A DNA stretch of 64,000 nucleotides from Ahniella sp. (lineage in GTDB: Bacteria; Pseudomonadota; Gammaproteobacteria; Xanthomonadales; Ahniellaceae), in NCBI GenBank assembly GCA_016712105.1, contig JADJRU010000001.1:1-64000 (forward strand), in the 5' to 3' direction. The notes below the pieces were generated by a model, which saw only the letters and a list, made by a program, of their open reading frames with translations, had not been told where the DNA came from and searched no databases. The translations under genes and the position numbers were made by a program. Shown here one piece after another: positions 1 to 10,433 of the stretch (within the stretch, counting starts at the first letter, position 1; each line of letters starts with the position of its first letter).

Positions 1-1
1 T

Positions 2-1513
2 GGTGCAGTCGGTGGTGCGGTGTATTTCCGTTCGGACCTGGTCGGCGACTTGCCGCAGCCCCCTACGCTGACGCTTCGCGACTGCATGTTCGAGGACAAC
101 ATCGCGATCGCCGGTGGAGGCGGTGTGATGGTCGCCGACACGGGGCGCCCCGGTGTGGTCGAGCGCAGTCGATTCAGCGGCAACCTGTCGCTGATCGGCA
201 TGCCCGAATCGACGCGACAACGCCGTCGCGGCAAACCGGAAGACTTGCTTTCTGCAGCTTCCGTGCGGCAACCCTCAGGCCTCATCGGCCTGCTGCCCGG
301 CGGTGGTGGATTTTCGAACGGCGATCTGGATCACGAGATCGCGGTGATTGATTCGAGTTTCAACGACAACGCCGGATACCTGGGCGGCGCCATCCGCTCA
401 AGTGTTGCCGACGGTGGCGGCTTGCGTATCGAACGCAGCACGATGTCCGACAACGTCGCGGCCATCGGCGGGGGGATCGGTTCGTTCTACTTGGCCGAAA
501 CCAGCCAGATGCATGTTTTCAACAGCACGATTTCCGGGAACGCGGCCCAACTGGGATCGGGTTTCGGCGCGGTGTTCATCTATCCGGGAAGTAATGAACG
601 CAAGCTCATCTTCGATCACGTGACGATCGTCGACAACCGCACCTATCAGCAGCCAGGCACTGTCTTTTTGTACGACGCGCGCCTCGATGTCGCCACACCG
701 ATCGTGTTGTTCGACAACACGGTCATCGGCAGCAACCTGCATGTGCCCGGGGGTGCCCGGGGTCTCGAACCGGCGACACTGGACCTCAACCTCGGCATCG
801 ACGTCGCCATCGAAGCAAGGTTCTCCGCATTCGAATCATTCGGCACCGCCGATCTCATCGATGTCGGCACGAACAACCAGTTTGGTAGTGTCGGCAAGTT
901 CTCGCCACTGGTTCGTAATGACGGCCCGACCGCCGTTCACCTGCCGCTGGCGGGCAGCCCCTTGATCAATGCTGCCGATCCGGGTTCGTCACGTTTTTCG
1001 GTCGATCAACGCGGCTTGTCGCGACTCGCGAACGGCCGCAGCGACATAGGCGCCGTCGAAGCTGATGCCGTGAACGGCACACCGGATCTGGATTCGGACC
1101 CGATCGCCGATTCGACGATCCGCCTGCGCGCCCTGGAAGGCGAGCGCGCCGAACAGTCGGTTCGTGTCAGCAACTATGGCGGCGCCGCACTCCAGTTCGA
1201 GGTGCCCGCGTTGGCGTCCCCGTTCTCGGCAGATGCCGTCGGCCCCTACGTGTTGCTGCCGGGCGAAAGCCTGCAGTTCACGCTGGCGTGTGCACCGATC
1301 AGCAATGGTCTCGTCACCACCGATTGGGTCTTCACGAACAACGACCTCGACGAAAATCCGGCATCGTTTGCACTGGAATGTGGTGCAGTCGGTTCGGCAC
1401 TGCCGATCCCCTTGTTGTCCGATCGCCCTTGGCAGGTTCTGGCCGCCGTGTTGCTGGCACTCGCCGGATTACGATTCGGCGCCTTCCGCCGCGCTACGGA
1501 GCGACCTGACTGA
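2..1513 (+). CDS. Secreted beta-helix, choice-of-anchor Q protein with IPTL-CTERM-like tail (5' partial)
   Basis: The frame is open from base 2, with no start codon that fits a gene beginning, so the gene is cut by the left edge. The visible part has Gly/Asn/Ser-rich repeats with recurrent GGAV/GGGI and N(T/S)xIxGN motifs, typical of right-handed parallel beta-helix surface proteins. Around residues 320-345 a DQRGL...SDIGAVE segment matches the choice-of-anchor Q signature. A beta-sandwich-like region follows (about 365-455). The C-terminus is a short Pro-containing motif (IPLLSDRPW), a hydrophobic helix and basic residues, resembling the IPTL-CTERM sorting signal in a divergent form. It is probably exported and surface-retained; the ligand is unknown. 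The kinase gene starts 3 bases after its stop, so the two are probably co-transcribed. Confidence 0.75.
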   Translation, partial: GAVGGAVYFRSDLVGDLPQPPTLTLRDCMFEDNIAIAGGGGVMVADTGRPGVVERSRFSGNLSLIGMPESTRQRRRGKPEDLLSAASVRQPSGLIGLLPGGGGFSNGDLDHEIAVIDSSFNDNAGYLGGAIRSSVADGGGLRIERSTMSDNVAAIGGGIGSFYLAETSQMHVFNSTISGNAAQLGSGFGAVFIYPGSNERKLIFDHVTIVDNRTYQQPGTVFLYDARLDVATPIVLFDNTVIGSNLHVPGGARGLEPATLDLNLGIDVAIEARFSAFESFGTADLIDVGTNNQFGSVGKFSPLVRNDGPTAVHLPLAGSPLINAADPGSSRFSVDQRGLSRLANGRSDIGAVEADAVNGTPDLDSDPIADSTIRLRALEGERAEQSVRVSNYGGAALQFEVPALASPFSADAVGPYVLLPGESLQFTLACAPISNGLVTTDWVFTNNDLDENPASFALECGAVGSALPIPLLSDRPWQVLAAVLLALAGLRFGAFRRATERPD

Positions 1514-1515
1514 CC

Positions 1516-3547
1516 ATGGGTAATCAGGGGCTTCCCGACATTCCGGGTTATCGACTGGAAGGCAAACTCGGCGAAGGTGGCATGGCGGAAGTGTTCCGCG
1601 CCACGCAGTTGTCCTTGGACCGGCCGGTTGCGATCAAGGTCGTGCACTTCGGCGGACCACAACGCGACAAACTGGCCACGCGGTTCGAAAACGAGGCGCG
1701 CTTGATCGCAAGGCTCGAGCATCCGTGCATTGTCGGCATCTTCGAAGTGGGCCGTCTCGGTGATGACGCGATGTTCTATGCCATGCCGCTGATGCCGCAT
1801 GGTGATTTGAGCGCGCGGATCGGTCAGTTGTCCGAATCCGAAATCGGCGACGTATTGGTGGCAATGTGTGCGGCACTGGATTTTGCGCACGGTCAGGGCG
1901 TGGTCCATCGCGATATCAAACCAGCCAACGTGTTGTTCGATCGCGAACAGAGACCGCGACTTGCCGACTTCGGCATTTCCCGGTCGCAGGATATCCAGGG
2001 CCTGACGAACGAAGGCGATGCACTGGGCTCGGCTTCGTACATGAGCCCCGAGCAAAGTCGTGGCCAACAGGTTGATGCTCGGTCCGATCTGTACAGCCTG
2101 GGCGTGCTCGCGTTCGAGTTGTTGACGGGTGACGTGCCGTTCCGCGAAGCGGATGCGATCGCCACTGCCCTGGCGCACAACTCGGCACCGATTCCACGAT
2201 TGCCGAAGACCCGCGCCCATTGGCAACGCCTGATCGACAAAGCCCTTGCGAAATTGCCGGCCGATCGGCCCGCGAACGGCGCGGCCTTTGCGGCAATTGT
2301 CCGGGAATGTCTGGCGAATGCCGTGCCGGCACACCCTGCACGGGTCATGATCCAGCAAGGTCGGCGCCGATGGACTGTGCTCGTCGGTCTGGCGGGACTG
2401 GTTGCGCTGGCTTGGGTCATCCAATCAAAGTGGCGCATCGTCGATCTCGGCGATCCCGCGCCAGCCAAGATCGCCATGGCGGAACTGGACCCGGCGTTTG
2501 TCGCAGCGCTCACCAACAAGCAGTGGTTCGAACCCGAGGCCGGATCCGCATCGTCCTGGCTTGCAGGTGCGTTGGCACAAAACCGGTCCGCGGCACACAT
2601 GCGCGCGGCCCAGGCATTCATTGATGAAGTCGGAGCCAGCGGCCTTGAAGCCATCCGCCAGAATCGAGATGCCGCGGGCGTTGCCACACTCGATCGCCTG
2701 CATGCATTTTTGGCCCTGCAGCAATTGGGTGATCTGGTTGCCAGCAAACGATATGAACAAGAACTGGGCACCCTGTTGGCGCAACGACTTGAAGAAGCCG
2801 AAACCACGCGCAACGGCGATCGACTGGATGCCCTGCTCCCCTTGCTCGCACGAACTCCACTTGCAGCCCGCGCTGCCGAACTGCAGGGCCGATGGCACTC
2901 CGGCGTGATCCTGAAGGATGGCGATCTGGAATTTGCACTCGTGCGCTGGGACAACCAGTGGATCGCCCTCGGCAGACAAGAAGTGACCCGGGCGCAATAC
3001 CAGGACTTCGCCAAAGACACCCGACGTGACCCCAGCGAATGTCGCAAACCCGGCATCGGCGGATTGTTCCGTTCTCCGGACTGGCAAGACCCCGGATTCG
3101 CACAAACGGACAACCACCCGGTGGTCTGTGTCTCGCGTGCAGATGCCGAAGCCTATGCTGCCTGGGCTCAGCAGCCGCAATGGCCAGCAGTATCAACTGC
3201 CGGCCGCGGCGCAGTGGCACGTCGCCGCCAAACGCGCCGTCGAGAAGGCCTCGCCATGCAGTCTGGGCAACCTCTGGGATCGCTTCGACGACCGCGCCAT
3301 GAGCCTGAAAGATCGCCATGAATGCCGTGATGGCTTCGAAGCCACCGCTCCCGTCGGTCAATTCCGCGCCAGCGCGGACAACCTCTACGACCTGATCGGC
3401 AATGTCTCGGAATGGACGCGTGGCGGCGTCCTCGGCAGTTCGTTTCGCAGCGGCGCGCGCGCGGACCTCGTCAGCGACCGGGCAGATCTGGATGCCGACT
3501 CGGCAAGGACCGATGTCGGATTCCGGTTGATGCGGGTCGTCGAGTAG
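1516..3547 (+). CDS. Membrane Ser/Thr protein kinase with C-terminal FGE/SUMF1-type domain, one frameshift
   Basis: The N-terminal Hanks-type kinase domain (about 12-275) has the glycine loop GEGGMAEVF, catalytic Lys41 in VAIKVV, the HRDIKPANV loop (Asp about 133) and ADFG (Asp about 151), so it should be active. A hydrophobic segment at about 285-301 spans the membrane. From about residue 465 there is an FGE-sulfatase/SUMF1-like fold (WIALGRQEVTRAQYQDFA, then NHPVVCVSRADAEAYAAW), which continues in the +1 frame as SSRNGQQYQLPAAAQWHVAA and ends NVSEWTRGG...VGFRLMRVVE. One surplus G in the GGG at 3164-3166 explains the break. The predicted order is cytoplasmic kinase, membrane helix, periplasmic FGE-like domain. 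The FGE part may be a sensor or binding fold rather than an enzyme. The gene sits directly behind a secreted beta-helix gene. Confidence 0.8.
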
Positions 3548-3571
3548 GCACAAAAGTGCGGACACCCAAAC

Positions 3572-3690
3572 CCTGTGAGAGCGGCTTCAGCCGCGATGCC
3601 TGAACCCTCGCATCGCGGCTGAAGCTCCCACAGGATTACCATGCCGCAAGCTCCACTTTCAACTGTGGGAGCGGCTTTGGCCGCGAATGC
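3572..3690. repeat. REP-like inverted repeats downstream of the kinase gene
   Basis: Two arms containing GCGGCTTCAGCCGCGATG and CATCGCGGCTGAAGC (3572-3634) form a long imperfect hairpin. A third related unit, GTGGGAGCGGCTTTGGCC, follows at 3666-3683. The motif GGGAGCGGCTTCAGCCGCGA is a widespread gammaproteobacterial REP-type palindrome. A related half-unit, CATCGCGGCTGAAGCCGCG, lies near 49935. The position right after the stop suggests a role in transcript end stability, but that is inference. Confidence 0.7.
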
Positions 3691-3710
3691 GACATTGCCC
3701 ACCGCGCAAG

Positions 3711-3744
3711 CCCTCCCCGATGTTCGGGGAGGTTGGGAGGGGCA
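3711..3744. repeat. Left half of composite GC-rich repeat, split by the IS element
   Basis: The core CCCTCCCCGATGTTCGGGGA forms a hairpin and runs into a GGTTGGGAGGGG tail. The same unit occurs at 26296-26332 and, inverted, at 49878-49911. At 26296 it continues without a break into TTAGGCAAACAC, which here is found only beyond the IS (from 4825). This marks the block as the left half of an interrupted repeat. Confidence 0.75.
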
Positions 3745-4824
3745 GGCTCTGTTCGGCTGAGTAGTGACTGTCTCACTTGGTGAGCCGGGTGACTGCGATT
3801 CTGACTTTGCGGCCCGACGGTTTCGGGCTGGTGGAGCCGAAGATGCGAGCACGCGAACTCAAGCAGTTGATGGCCCAGACGGCAAAGCTCACTGTGACCC
3901 AGCGCGAGCAATTGATGGCGCAACTTGGCGGCGCCATTGCGCGGGATGAAGTCATGGCCATTATTCACTCTCGACCCGCTGTTTGCCGCAGATGCCAGTC
4001 GGTGCGTGTGGTGCGCAATGGTCAGGCCGGTGGTCTGCAGCGATACAAGTGCCGCAGCTGTGGGGCAACGTTCAACGCACTGACGGGCTCGTCGCTTGCT
4101 GGGTTGCGCCACCGCGACAAGTGGCTGCTGCAAGCCGAGGCTTTGGACGAAGGTCTCAGCGTGCGCAAGGCGGCCGCGCGCCTAGATGTGCACCGGACGA
4201 CGGCGTTTCGCTGGCGCCACCGGTTTTTGGCGCTACCGCGTGAGATCAAGGCACGGCAATTGGCCGGCGTGGCCGAGGCCGATGAGACTTATTTGCTGTG
4301 TTCCTACAAGGGACAACCGCGTCGGCTGCGGGCAGAGCAGACGCGCAAGCCGCGTAGTCGCGGCGGCCGTGCCGCAAACCCGGCTTGTCAGCCGAACAGG
4401 TGCCGATCCTGGTGGTGCGCAACCGTGCCGGCCAGACCACAGACTTTGTGCTGGCAGCTGCAAACAAACACTGCGTGAGCGCGGTGCTGAAGGTCGCCGT
4501 CGCCGACGACGCGGTGCTGTGCACTGACGGGAGCAACATGCTGGCCACCGTGGCGCGCGAGTTGGACATCGAACACCACGCCATCAATATCTTGCGCGGT
4601 GAGCGTACGCGCGGTGCTTGGCACATCCAAAACGTCAACGCGTACCACGGTCGACTCAAGGGCTGGATGAGGCGTTTCAAAGGCATCTCCACTTCCTACC
4701 TGCCGAACTACCTGGGCTGGTTCAGGGCCTTGGACCGGAATGCCCAAACCGGTGCCAAACCCGCAGCACTACTGGCCTTGGCCATCGCCGTATGAACCTG
4801 TCCTCAGTTAACGCGAACTGAGCC
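3745..4824 (+). mobile_element. IS1595-family insertion sequence
   Basis: The element is about 1.08 kb with imperfect terminal inverted repeats. The left end starts GGCTCTGTTCGGCTGAGTAG (3745). The right end read on the other strand starts GGCTCAGTTCGCG (4824). It encodes one transposase of the IS1595/ISXO2 type. Both flanks match the uninterrupted repeat at 26296-26372, so that copy acts as an empty-site reference. I do not see a clean 8-bp target duplication. The transposase frame is broken once, so mobility is uncertain. Confidence 0.75.
3843..4795 (+). CDS. IS1595-family (ISXO2-like) transposase, one frameshift
   Basis: The start at ATG 3843 (MRARELKQLM) is chosen because family members begin this way; a TTG-started extension to 3777 would run towards the terminal repeat. 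An N-terminal zinc ribbon has CRRC (about residue 45) and CRSC. An HTH follows, with SVRKAAARLDVHRTTAFRWRHRF. The DDE-type core starts at EADET. The frame changes near 4376-4378, where one A appears to be missing: restoring it gives RAAKPGLSAEQVPILVV. The second part has CTDGSN, HAINI and WHIQNVNAYHGRLKGWMRRF, which are the expected catalytic neighbourhood of the family. The zinc ribbon plus DDE layout fits IS1595. The break may be a sequencing error. Confidence 0.8.
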
Positions 4825-4872
4825 TTAGGCAAACACTTCGCCCTTGTGCTTCGCAAAGCGGGAAGCACAAGG
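4825..4872. repeat. Right half of composite repeat with CTTGTGCTT hairpin
   Basis: TTAGGCAAACAC is followed by a hairpin with arms CCTTGTGCTT (4842-4851) and AAGCACAAGG (4863-4872). The same arrangement is at 26333-26380. On the minus strand it lies just downstream of the stop of the SleB-like gene, so it may also end that transcript. Confidence 0.65.
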
Positions 4873-4873
4873 A

Positions 4874-5311
4874 TCAATCCAGCGCAACAAACCGGTGATC
4901 ACCGATCGTCGCCACTTCACGCTTGCCTCGCCAGTTCGGGCTGACGCGCTGCCAGGCATAAAAATGCGAGGCGCCGGGCACTAGGTCGACACGGTATTGG
5001 GCCGGCACGCGATGCAAGGTCCTTGCCGACTGGGCGACTCGATAAGCACGTGCCCAGGCACCGGCATCATTGAACTCATGGCGTGGGCTGACCAATGTCA
5101 GCGCAAACTGCTTGGGTCGGGTCAGCACCTGGCACAGGGTTTTGCCGTCGTTGCCTTGCTCAAGCCGCCGAAACGCCACTTCAGCCACTGCCAGTTGCCC
5201 GAGGACGGGTTGGTCGCGCGCTTCGAGGTACAGCGTCGCGGCGAGGCAGGTCTGGTCGGCGACCGGGGCCGGCAACCAGTTGGCAATCATCAGCAGTGTG
5301 GACAACTTCAT
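4874..5311 (-). CDS. SleB-like cell wall hydrolase
   Basis: This 145-residue protein has an N-terminal hydrophobic stretch ending near APVADQ, a likely signal peptide. The rest matches the Hydrolase_2/SleB fold: CLAATLYLEARDQP with the Glu expected for lytic activity, then QLAVAEVAFRRL, CQVLTRPKQFAL, GASHFYAW and VATIGDHRFVALD near the end. SleB proteins cleave peptidoglycan. In non-spore formers they are thought to act in wall turnover, so a periplasmic role is likely. It is short but covers the whole domain. It stands alone between an IS element and a divergent secreted-protein gene. Confidence 0.8.
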   Translation of the reverse strand: MKLSTLLMIANWLPAPVADQTCLAATLYLEARDQPVLGQLAVAEVAFRRLEQGNDGKTLCQVLTRPKQFALTLVSPRHEFNDAGAWARAYRVAQSARTLHRVPAQYRVDLVPGASHFYAWQRVSPNWRGKREVATIGDHRFVALD

Positions 5312-5690
5312 GGCGAAACTCCGACAAACTTATGGCAAAACTGTGGCGGAACCTTGCCGCGCCTGCCTAGAGCCCCGGCTCTATCCGGTTCATCGGAGGT
5401 TTCGTTAACTGAAGGCCAGCTGGCCGAACATCCGGCGCATTTGCCGTCATTTAGATTCATATGCCAACTTTTTGACGCATTTAGCTGAACTTGCAGGCTT
5501 TTGCCCGTTCAACCTGCTCGGATTGGCTGTTCAGGCTTCGGAACCGCGCTACCCGATTGAACCGCCCGCCGCCGCCGAAATCGGCCTGGCGCAAACGAAT
5601 CCGTCACGCCCTGACAGGGGGAGCCTGTACACGGATTTTGACGATTCCTTCGTATGTGCGTTCGGACCACTTGGATACCGGAACCACATC
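5312..5690. other. Divergent intergenic region, no gene seen
   Basis: About 380 bases separate the SleB-like gene (leftward) from the beta-helix gene (rightward). One frame is open into the downstream gene from 5472, but its residues do not look like a signal peptide or a known domain. The real start is taken at 5691, where a good signal peptide begins. AT-richer patches at 5450-5490 could hold promoters. No convincing -35/-10 pair was found. Confidence 0.5.
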
Positions 5691-7767
5691 ATGCTCTCGC
5701 TTCGCGCAACAACTTGCCTTTCGATTCTGGCCACAACCCTTCTGCTATCACCGACCCAGGCAGCCACGCTGCGCTGGCCCGGCCCTTCCGCACCCTGCGC
5801 CGCCTCGCTGCAGGCCTGTATCGACGGCGCCGCCGATGGCGACACGATCCTGGTGACCGATGCCGCGTTTCCGATCACCGGCACCCTATCGATCGCAAAG
5901 TCCCTGACCCTGTCGAGTGATGTGGGCGCCCGCGCCCGGTTCGAGAACGCGATCCTGTCGGTCACCGCTACCCGTGCCGGCGGTCAGGTGACACGACTCC
6001 GGAAGCTGCACCTGACCAACAGCCAGGTCTCCGTGGTGATCGGCAACTCGAATGCCGCCGACGTGTTCGATCTGTCGATGTCGGAGCTACACATTTCGGC
6101 ACCGGGCAACTCGGAAGCGATCGGCATTTCGCCGGTCGGCACCGGTTCCGACAACCGCGTCTCGCTAACCCATTCGCGGCTGTCCGGGAAAAAACTGGTG
6201 AGTGTCCCGAGCGGACTCCCCGACACACGCCTGTCGATCAGCGTGCGGAACAACAACCTGAACGTTTCTCGCGCGACACACTATGGCCTGTCGTGGGGGT
6301 CAATGGATGGCGGCAGCCGCCTCGACTTCATCGGCAACCGGTGCGAGGGGCTGAAAATCGATTTCGCGAGCTGCATGGCCATCTCAACGGCCAGGCGCTG
6401 ACCGGCAGCGACCCCGCAATCGTCAATATCGACCGCAACGTCTTCGTAGGCGTCTTGCGTGGCGTCGAAATCGAGGTCGGCGCAGTCGCCTTGACCACAC
6501 GAGTGAGGAACAACTCCTTCAGTCTCCTCAACAACTCACTCGTGTTCGCCACGCCGGGCTCAGGACTGGTGGATGTGCGCGTAGCCAACAACCTGTTTGC
6601 CAAGGTCGACAACGCCGTCGTCATTCCCGCAACGGGATTGAGCAACCTCCTGCGCAGCCGCAACCTCTGTATTGGCAACTGACTTTCCGCCAGCGCTGCC
6701 GCTCGAAGCGAATGCCGTGACCGAGATCCCGACCTGGTCGGACCCTACGATCTACGCCCCCGGCAAGCATCGGCAGCCAGGGATACTCGCGGATCCGGCA
6801 GAACTGGCGCCATTCCAGCCCGATCACGACGGGCTTGCGGGCCTTCGCGCCTCGGCTTCCGACATCGGCGCGTTCGAATGGAATGACAGCGATACGTTCC
6901 CGTTCCGCGCCGATGCCGGCAACATCATCGGCAACACGGTGGCGATCCCACAGGCCTTCCTCGACGCGGGCCTGGGCGACAAGGGGCTGGTCCAACGTAC
7001 GATGGCCGGTGAAGACCCGATTCCGCCGATCGGCTCGAACCGACACCTGGGCCTGTATCGCACCGGCAGCCGGTTTGAAATGTTCGCTCAGGACCTGGGC
7101 GCGTTTCCGACCACAGATCTGTTCGTATTCCGCCCGGGTCGCAGGCACGTTCGCACGGGATCCGTCATTCATCCATCGGACCGTGGTTTCGGGAGATTCG
7201 TCGAACAACGTGTTCGGCAACCTCACGGAGATCGACGGGAGTCAGTTCACTGCTGGTCTGGGCCCATTGACCAGCTTTACGCCACTGGTGTTCCAGCGAT
7301 GGGACCCTCCGGGCAGCGGCGGCACTTACAACAACCACGCGATCGGCATCCAACACGCTTCAGGTGCCTGGCGCGTGTTCAACCAGGACCTGGCGGCCAT
7401 GCCGCATGGCGCCGGTTTCCATGTCCTCGCGCCGTCGCCGTTCGCCGACTACGCGTTCAAGGTGCGTTCGCCCTCTCCCGCTGCCGAGGTGGTAATCGAT
7501 CATCCGCGTTCAAACGACAACCCGTGCACCCACCTGTTGGTGAACGCCGCCTACGGCGACCCGCTGGATCCGAGCTTCGGTGCTGCCTACATTCCCGCCG
7601 AATTGATCGTCGCGTACAAGGACTTGGGCGACGGCGCAGGCGAATGGGTCGTCCGCCGTGGTGATGGCCTGCCCTTTCCTGCGTCGACGGCACTTCACGT
7701 TTACGTCGATCCAAAATCAAGCCGGCATTGCCTCGAGGAACGTCCGTTCAATGATGGGTTCGAATGA
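5691..7767 (+). CDS. Secreted beta-helix protein ending in NDGFE, three apparent frameshifts
   Basis: The start at 5691 gives a clear signal peptide (MLSLRATTCLSILATTLLLS...TQA). A region with ASLQACIDGAADGDTILVTD and repeated short strands follows, typical of polymorphic beta-helix proteins. A later ASDIGAFEW motif recalls the choice-of-anchor Q signature. The C-terminal third (AVPxxx-free, with GTYNNHAIGIQH and WRVFNQDLAAMP) is unrecognised. The protein ends RPFNDGFE. The frame changes near 6375-6386 (one base missing), at 6680 (one T extra) and in the GGG at 7136-7138 (one G extra). Correcting all three gives about 690 residues without stops. It may be a decayed gene or a product of sequencing error. 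The last four residues resemble those of the large protein at 49981. Confidence 0.65.
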
Positions 7768-7770
7768 ACT

Positions 7771-9508
7771 TCAGGCGAGCGCTTCGCCGTGCCGGATCAT
7801 CAACCGGAAGCGGGTTTCACCGCGCCACTCGTCGGCAACCGGTTGATACACCAGCCGCCATACGCCGCGCGGAAGGCGGCCCTGGTAACCAGAGAACCAG
7901 ACCGCCCGGAACCGCCGCTGTGTGCGCGGATCGGTGAGTTGGAGACTCAGGTGTTTCTCGGCCATCACACTTGATTCGGTGATGTCGAACTCGCCATCGA
8001 ACAGTGGCTCGGGGAAGCCCTGCCCGAAGGGTCCGCCTTGCACCAACGCGAGTGCGGTATCCAGCGTCAACTCACTCGGCACGAGTGGACCGTCGGTCTC
8101 AATGACCGCACCGAGTTGATTGGCATCGATGCGCTGCAAGGCGAGTGCACCCATCACATCCCGGAAGGCTTCGAACCGATCACGCGGCAAGGTCAATCCG
8201 GCGGCCATCGCGTGGCCACCGAACCGCGTCATCAATCCGGGATGTAATGCATCGAGATCGGCGAGCAGGTCGCGCAGATGCACACCCGCAATCGAACGCG
8301 CCGAACCTTTCAGTTGATCCGGATCGTTGCTGTCGGGCGCAAACGCAAACACCGGACGGTGTAAACGTTCCTTGATCTTGGAGGCGACCAGACCGACCAC
8401 ACCCTGATGCCACTCCGGATCAAACAGGCACAACACACGCGGCAATCGTTCCGGCTCGGCTTCGAGGCCCGCCAGGACTTGCAGTGCCTGTGTGACCATG
8501 TCCTCCTGGACACCCTGGCGTTCGCTGTTGATCTGCGACAGACGCGTCGCGAGTTCGGTGGCCTTTGCCGGGTCGTCGCACAGCAGACATTCGATGCCGA
8601 TCGCCATGTCTTCCAAGGCGGCCCGCGGCATTGATACGCGGGCCGAGCGCGAAACCCAGATCAATTGCGCTGAGGCGACGTGCCTCGCGCCCACTGGCGG
8701 TGATCAACGCCTGAATGCCTGCATGCGCTTCGCCTTGCTGCATCCTTGCCAGACCGGCTCGAACGAGCGCGCGGTTGTTGCGATCGAGCGGCACCAGATC
8801 GGCGACCGTGCCGAGCGCCACCAGATCCAGCAGCACCGACAGGTCGGGCTCCGGTCTTGCCTCATTGAACCAGCCGCGCGAGCGCAAAGCCGCACGTGTG
8901 GCGAGCAAGGTATAGAACATCACCCCGACACCGGCGAGGCACTTGCTCGGAAATCCGTCGCCATGTTGGTTCGGATTGACGATGGCGTGCGCGGGCGGAG
9001 CGACCGGACCTGGCAAGTGATGATCGGTCACCAGCACCTGCATGCCGGCGTCGCGCGCCGCGACCACACCCGCCACGCAGTTGATGCCGCTGTCGACGGT
9101 GATCAGCAGATGCGGCGCCTGAGGGGCGATTTCTGCAACCAGTTCCGGACTCAGTCCGTACCCGTGCAGAAAACGGTTCGGCACGCGGTACGTTACCTTG
9201 CTGGCGCCGAGCAGGCGCAGACCGCGCACGGCCACTGCCGTGCCGGTTGCCCCATCGGCATCGAAGTCGCCCACCACCAGCATCGACCGGCCGTTCTCGA
9301 TGGCGTCGACCAGCAATTCGGCTGCCGCATCAATGCCGGACAAGGCTTGTGGTGGCAACAAGTGCTTGAGCCGCAGATCCAATTCGGCGGCAGACCGAAT
9401 GCCGCGAGCGGCATAGACCCTCCGCAGCACCAAGGGCCATTGTTCTTCACGCAGGATCGCCGACGCCGGATCAATGGACCGGCGCACGATGTTCGGCACG
9501 GCTTTCAT
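7771..9508 (-). CDS. recJ: RecJ single-stranded-DNA-specific 5'-3' exonuclease, one frameshift
   Basis: The product degrades single-stranded DNA 5' to 3' in recombination and repair. The N-terminal DHH domain shows DFDADGATGT (about residue 96), VDSGIN and TDHHLPG, which are the metal-binding motifs. The DHHA1 part has RFGGHAMAAGLTL. The frame breaks just after GPRINAAGRL: one extra base at 8615-8616 (AA on the plus strand) explains it, and correction gives GRLEDMAIGIECLL. Total length of about 578 residues is normal for RecJ. Its ATG overlaps the stop of the upstream rpfE-like gene by 4 bases (ATGA), so the two are translationally coupled. RecJ is normally intact, so a sequencing error is the likely cause. 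Confidence 0.92.
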
Positions 9509-10431
9509 GTCAGCACGGGTGGTTTGCGCCAGAACCGGATTCGATGCCAGGGTTTGAGCAGGAACCGCTGGCCCGACTCAAAGGCAACCCGAACAGGCAC
9601 TCGACCGCCCATCCATTGTTCCAAAGCCGATGCCAGAACCGGCCGCAGCAAGGGGTCTGCAAACGCGGCGCGCAGATCGAACAGATCGTGATCGGTCCCG
9701 GGCGCCTTCAATGCGGCGACCAGATCCGCCATCCACGCACGACCCAAATATTTCCCGAGACCGGCGAGCACTGAGTCGTCACTGCTGATCCGCGTGATCG
9801 ACGTGGTGACCTTGTTCGGCAACCGACCCCCACCCCAGAACCACAGACTGTTGATCGGCACTTGGCCCTGGCTGGCGCGAACACGATTGAGGCCATGCGC
9901 ATGCAGGCTCATCTGCGCCTCGGTCATCAGTCGCTGCCATCGCAAGCCCTGGCTGCCACCAGGCATGTGGGCGTCAAACCGATCACCCAAAACCTGTTCC
10001 GGCGGACTGAACTCGGGCACTTCGCTGCCCGATGCCAGCCTCAGGTACCAACGCTCGGGTGCGGCCACACTCAGTTCGTAACCGAGATCACCGAACAGAG
10101 GCTTCAGCACTGCCGCAAGATCTTCCGCCTGGGCGCGATCAAGCCCCATGTCGCCATACGCATGCAGACGCAGCGCACTGTGATCGGCAGCCAGATGTAC
10201 CGGGTCGGCTCGCAGCCACGACGAATGCGCCGCATCGCCGACATCGGCAAGACGCGACAAGGCCGCTTCGCTGAACGCACCGGGCACACACACGAATTCA
10301 TCGCTCACCAGTGCGCGCAGGCCCGCCGGGGCATCCGGCAAGCGATCGGCACGCGCGAGCGTACCGAGCAGCGACTCAAGCTGGCCCACCCGCGCCAGAC
10401 GCTTTGGGCTCGGCAGCCAGAGCGAGATCAT
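9505..10431 (-). CDS. rpfE: RpfE-like protein
   Basis: This 308-residue protein has no catalytic motif I can name. It begins MISLWLPSPKRL and has EFVCVPGAF, HLAADHSALRLHAYGDMGLD, PINSLWFWGGGRLP and a basic C-terminus RFLLKPWHRIRFWRK. Sequence character and position between recJ and greA match the gene called rpfE in the Xanthomonas rpf region, whose biochemical role is unknown. ATG 10431 is used; a TTG at 10437 that overlaps the greA stop (TTGA) is the alternative. No transmembrane segment or signal peptide is evident, so it is probably cytoplasmic. The name rests partly on synteny. Confidence 0.75.
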   Translation of the reverse strand: MISLWLPSPKRLARVGQLESLLGTLARADRLPDAPAGLRALVSDEFVCVPGAFSEAALSRLADVGDAAHSSWLRADPVHLAADHSALRLHAYGDMGLDRAQAEDLAAVLKPLFGDLGYELSVAAPERWYLRLASGSEVPEFSPPEQVLGDRFDAHMPGGSQGLRWQRLMTEAQMSLHAHGLNRVRASQGQVPINSLWFWGGGRLPNKVTTSITRISSDDSVLAGLGKYLGRAWMADLVAALKAPGTDHDLFDLRAAFADPLLRPVLASALEQWMGGRVPVRVAFESGQRFLLKPWHRIRFWRKPPVLT

Positions 10432-10433
10432 CT

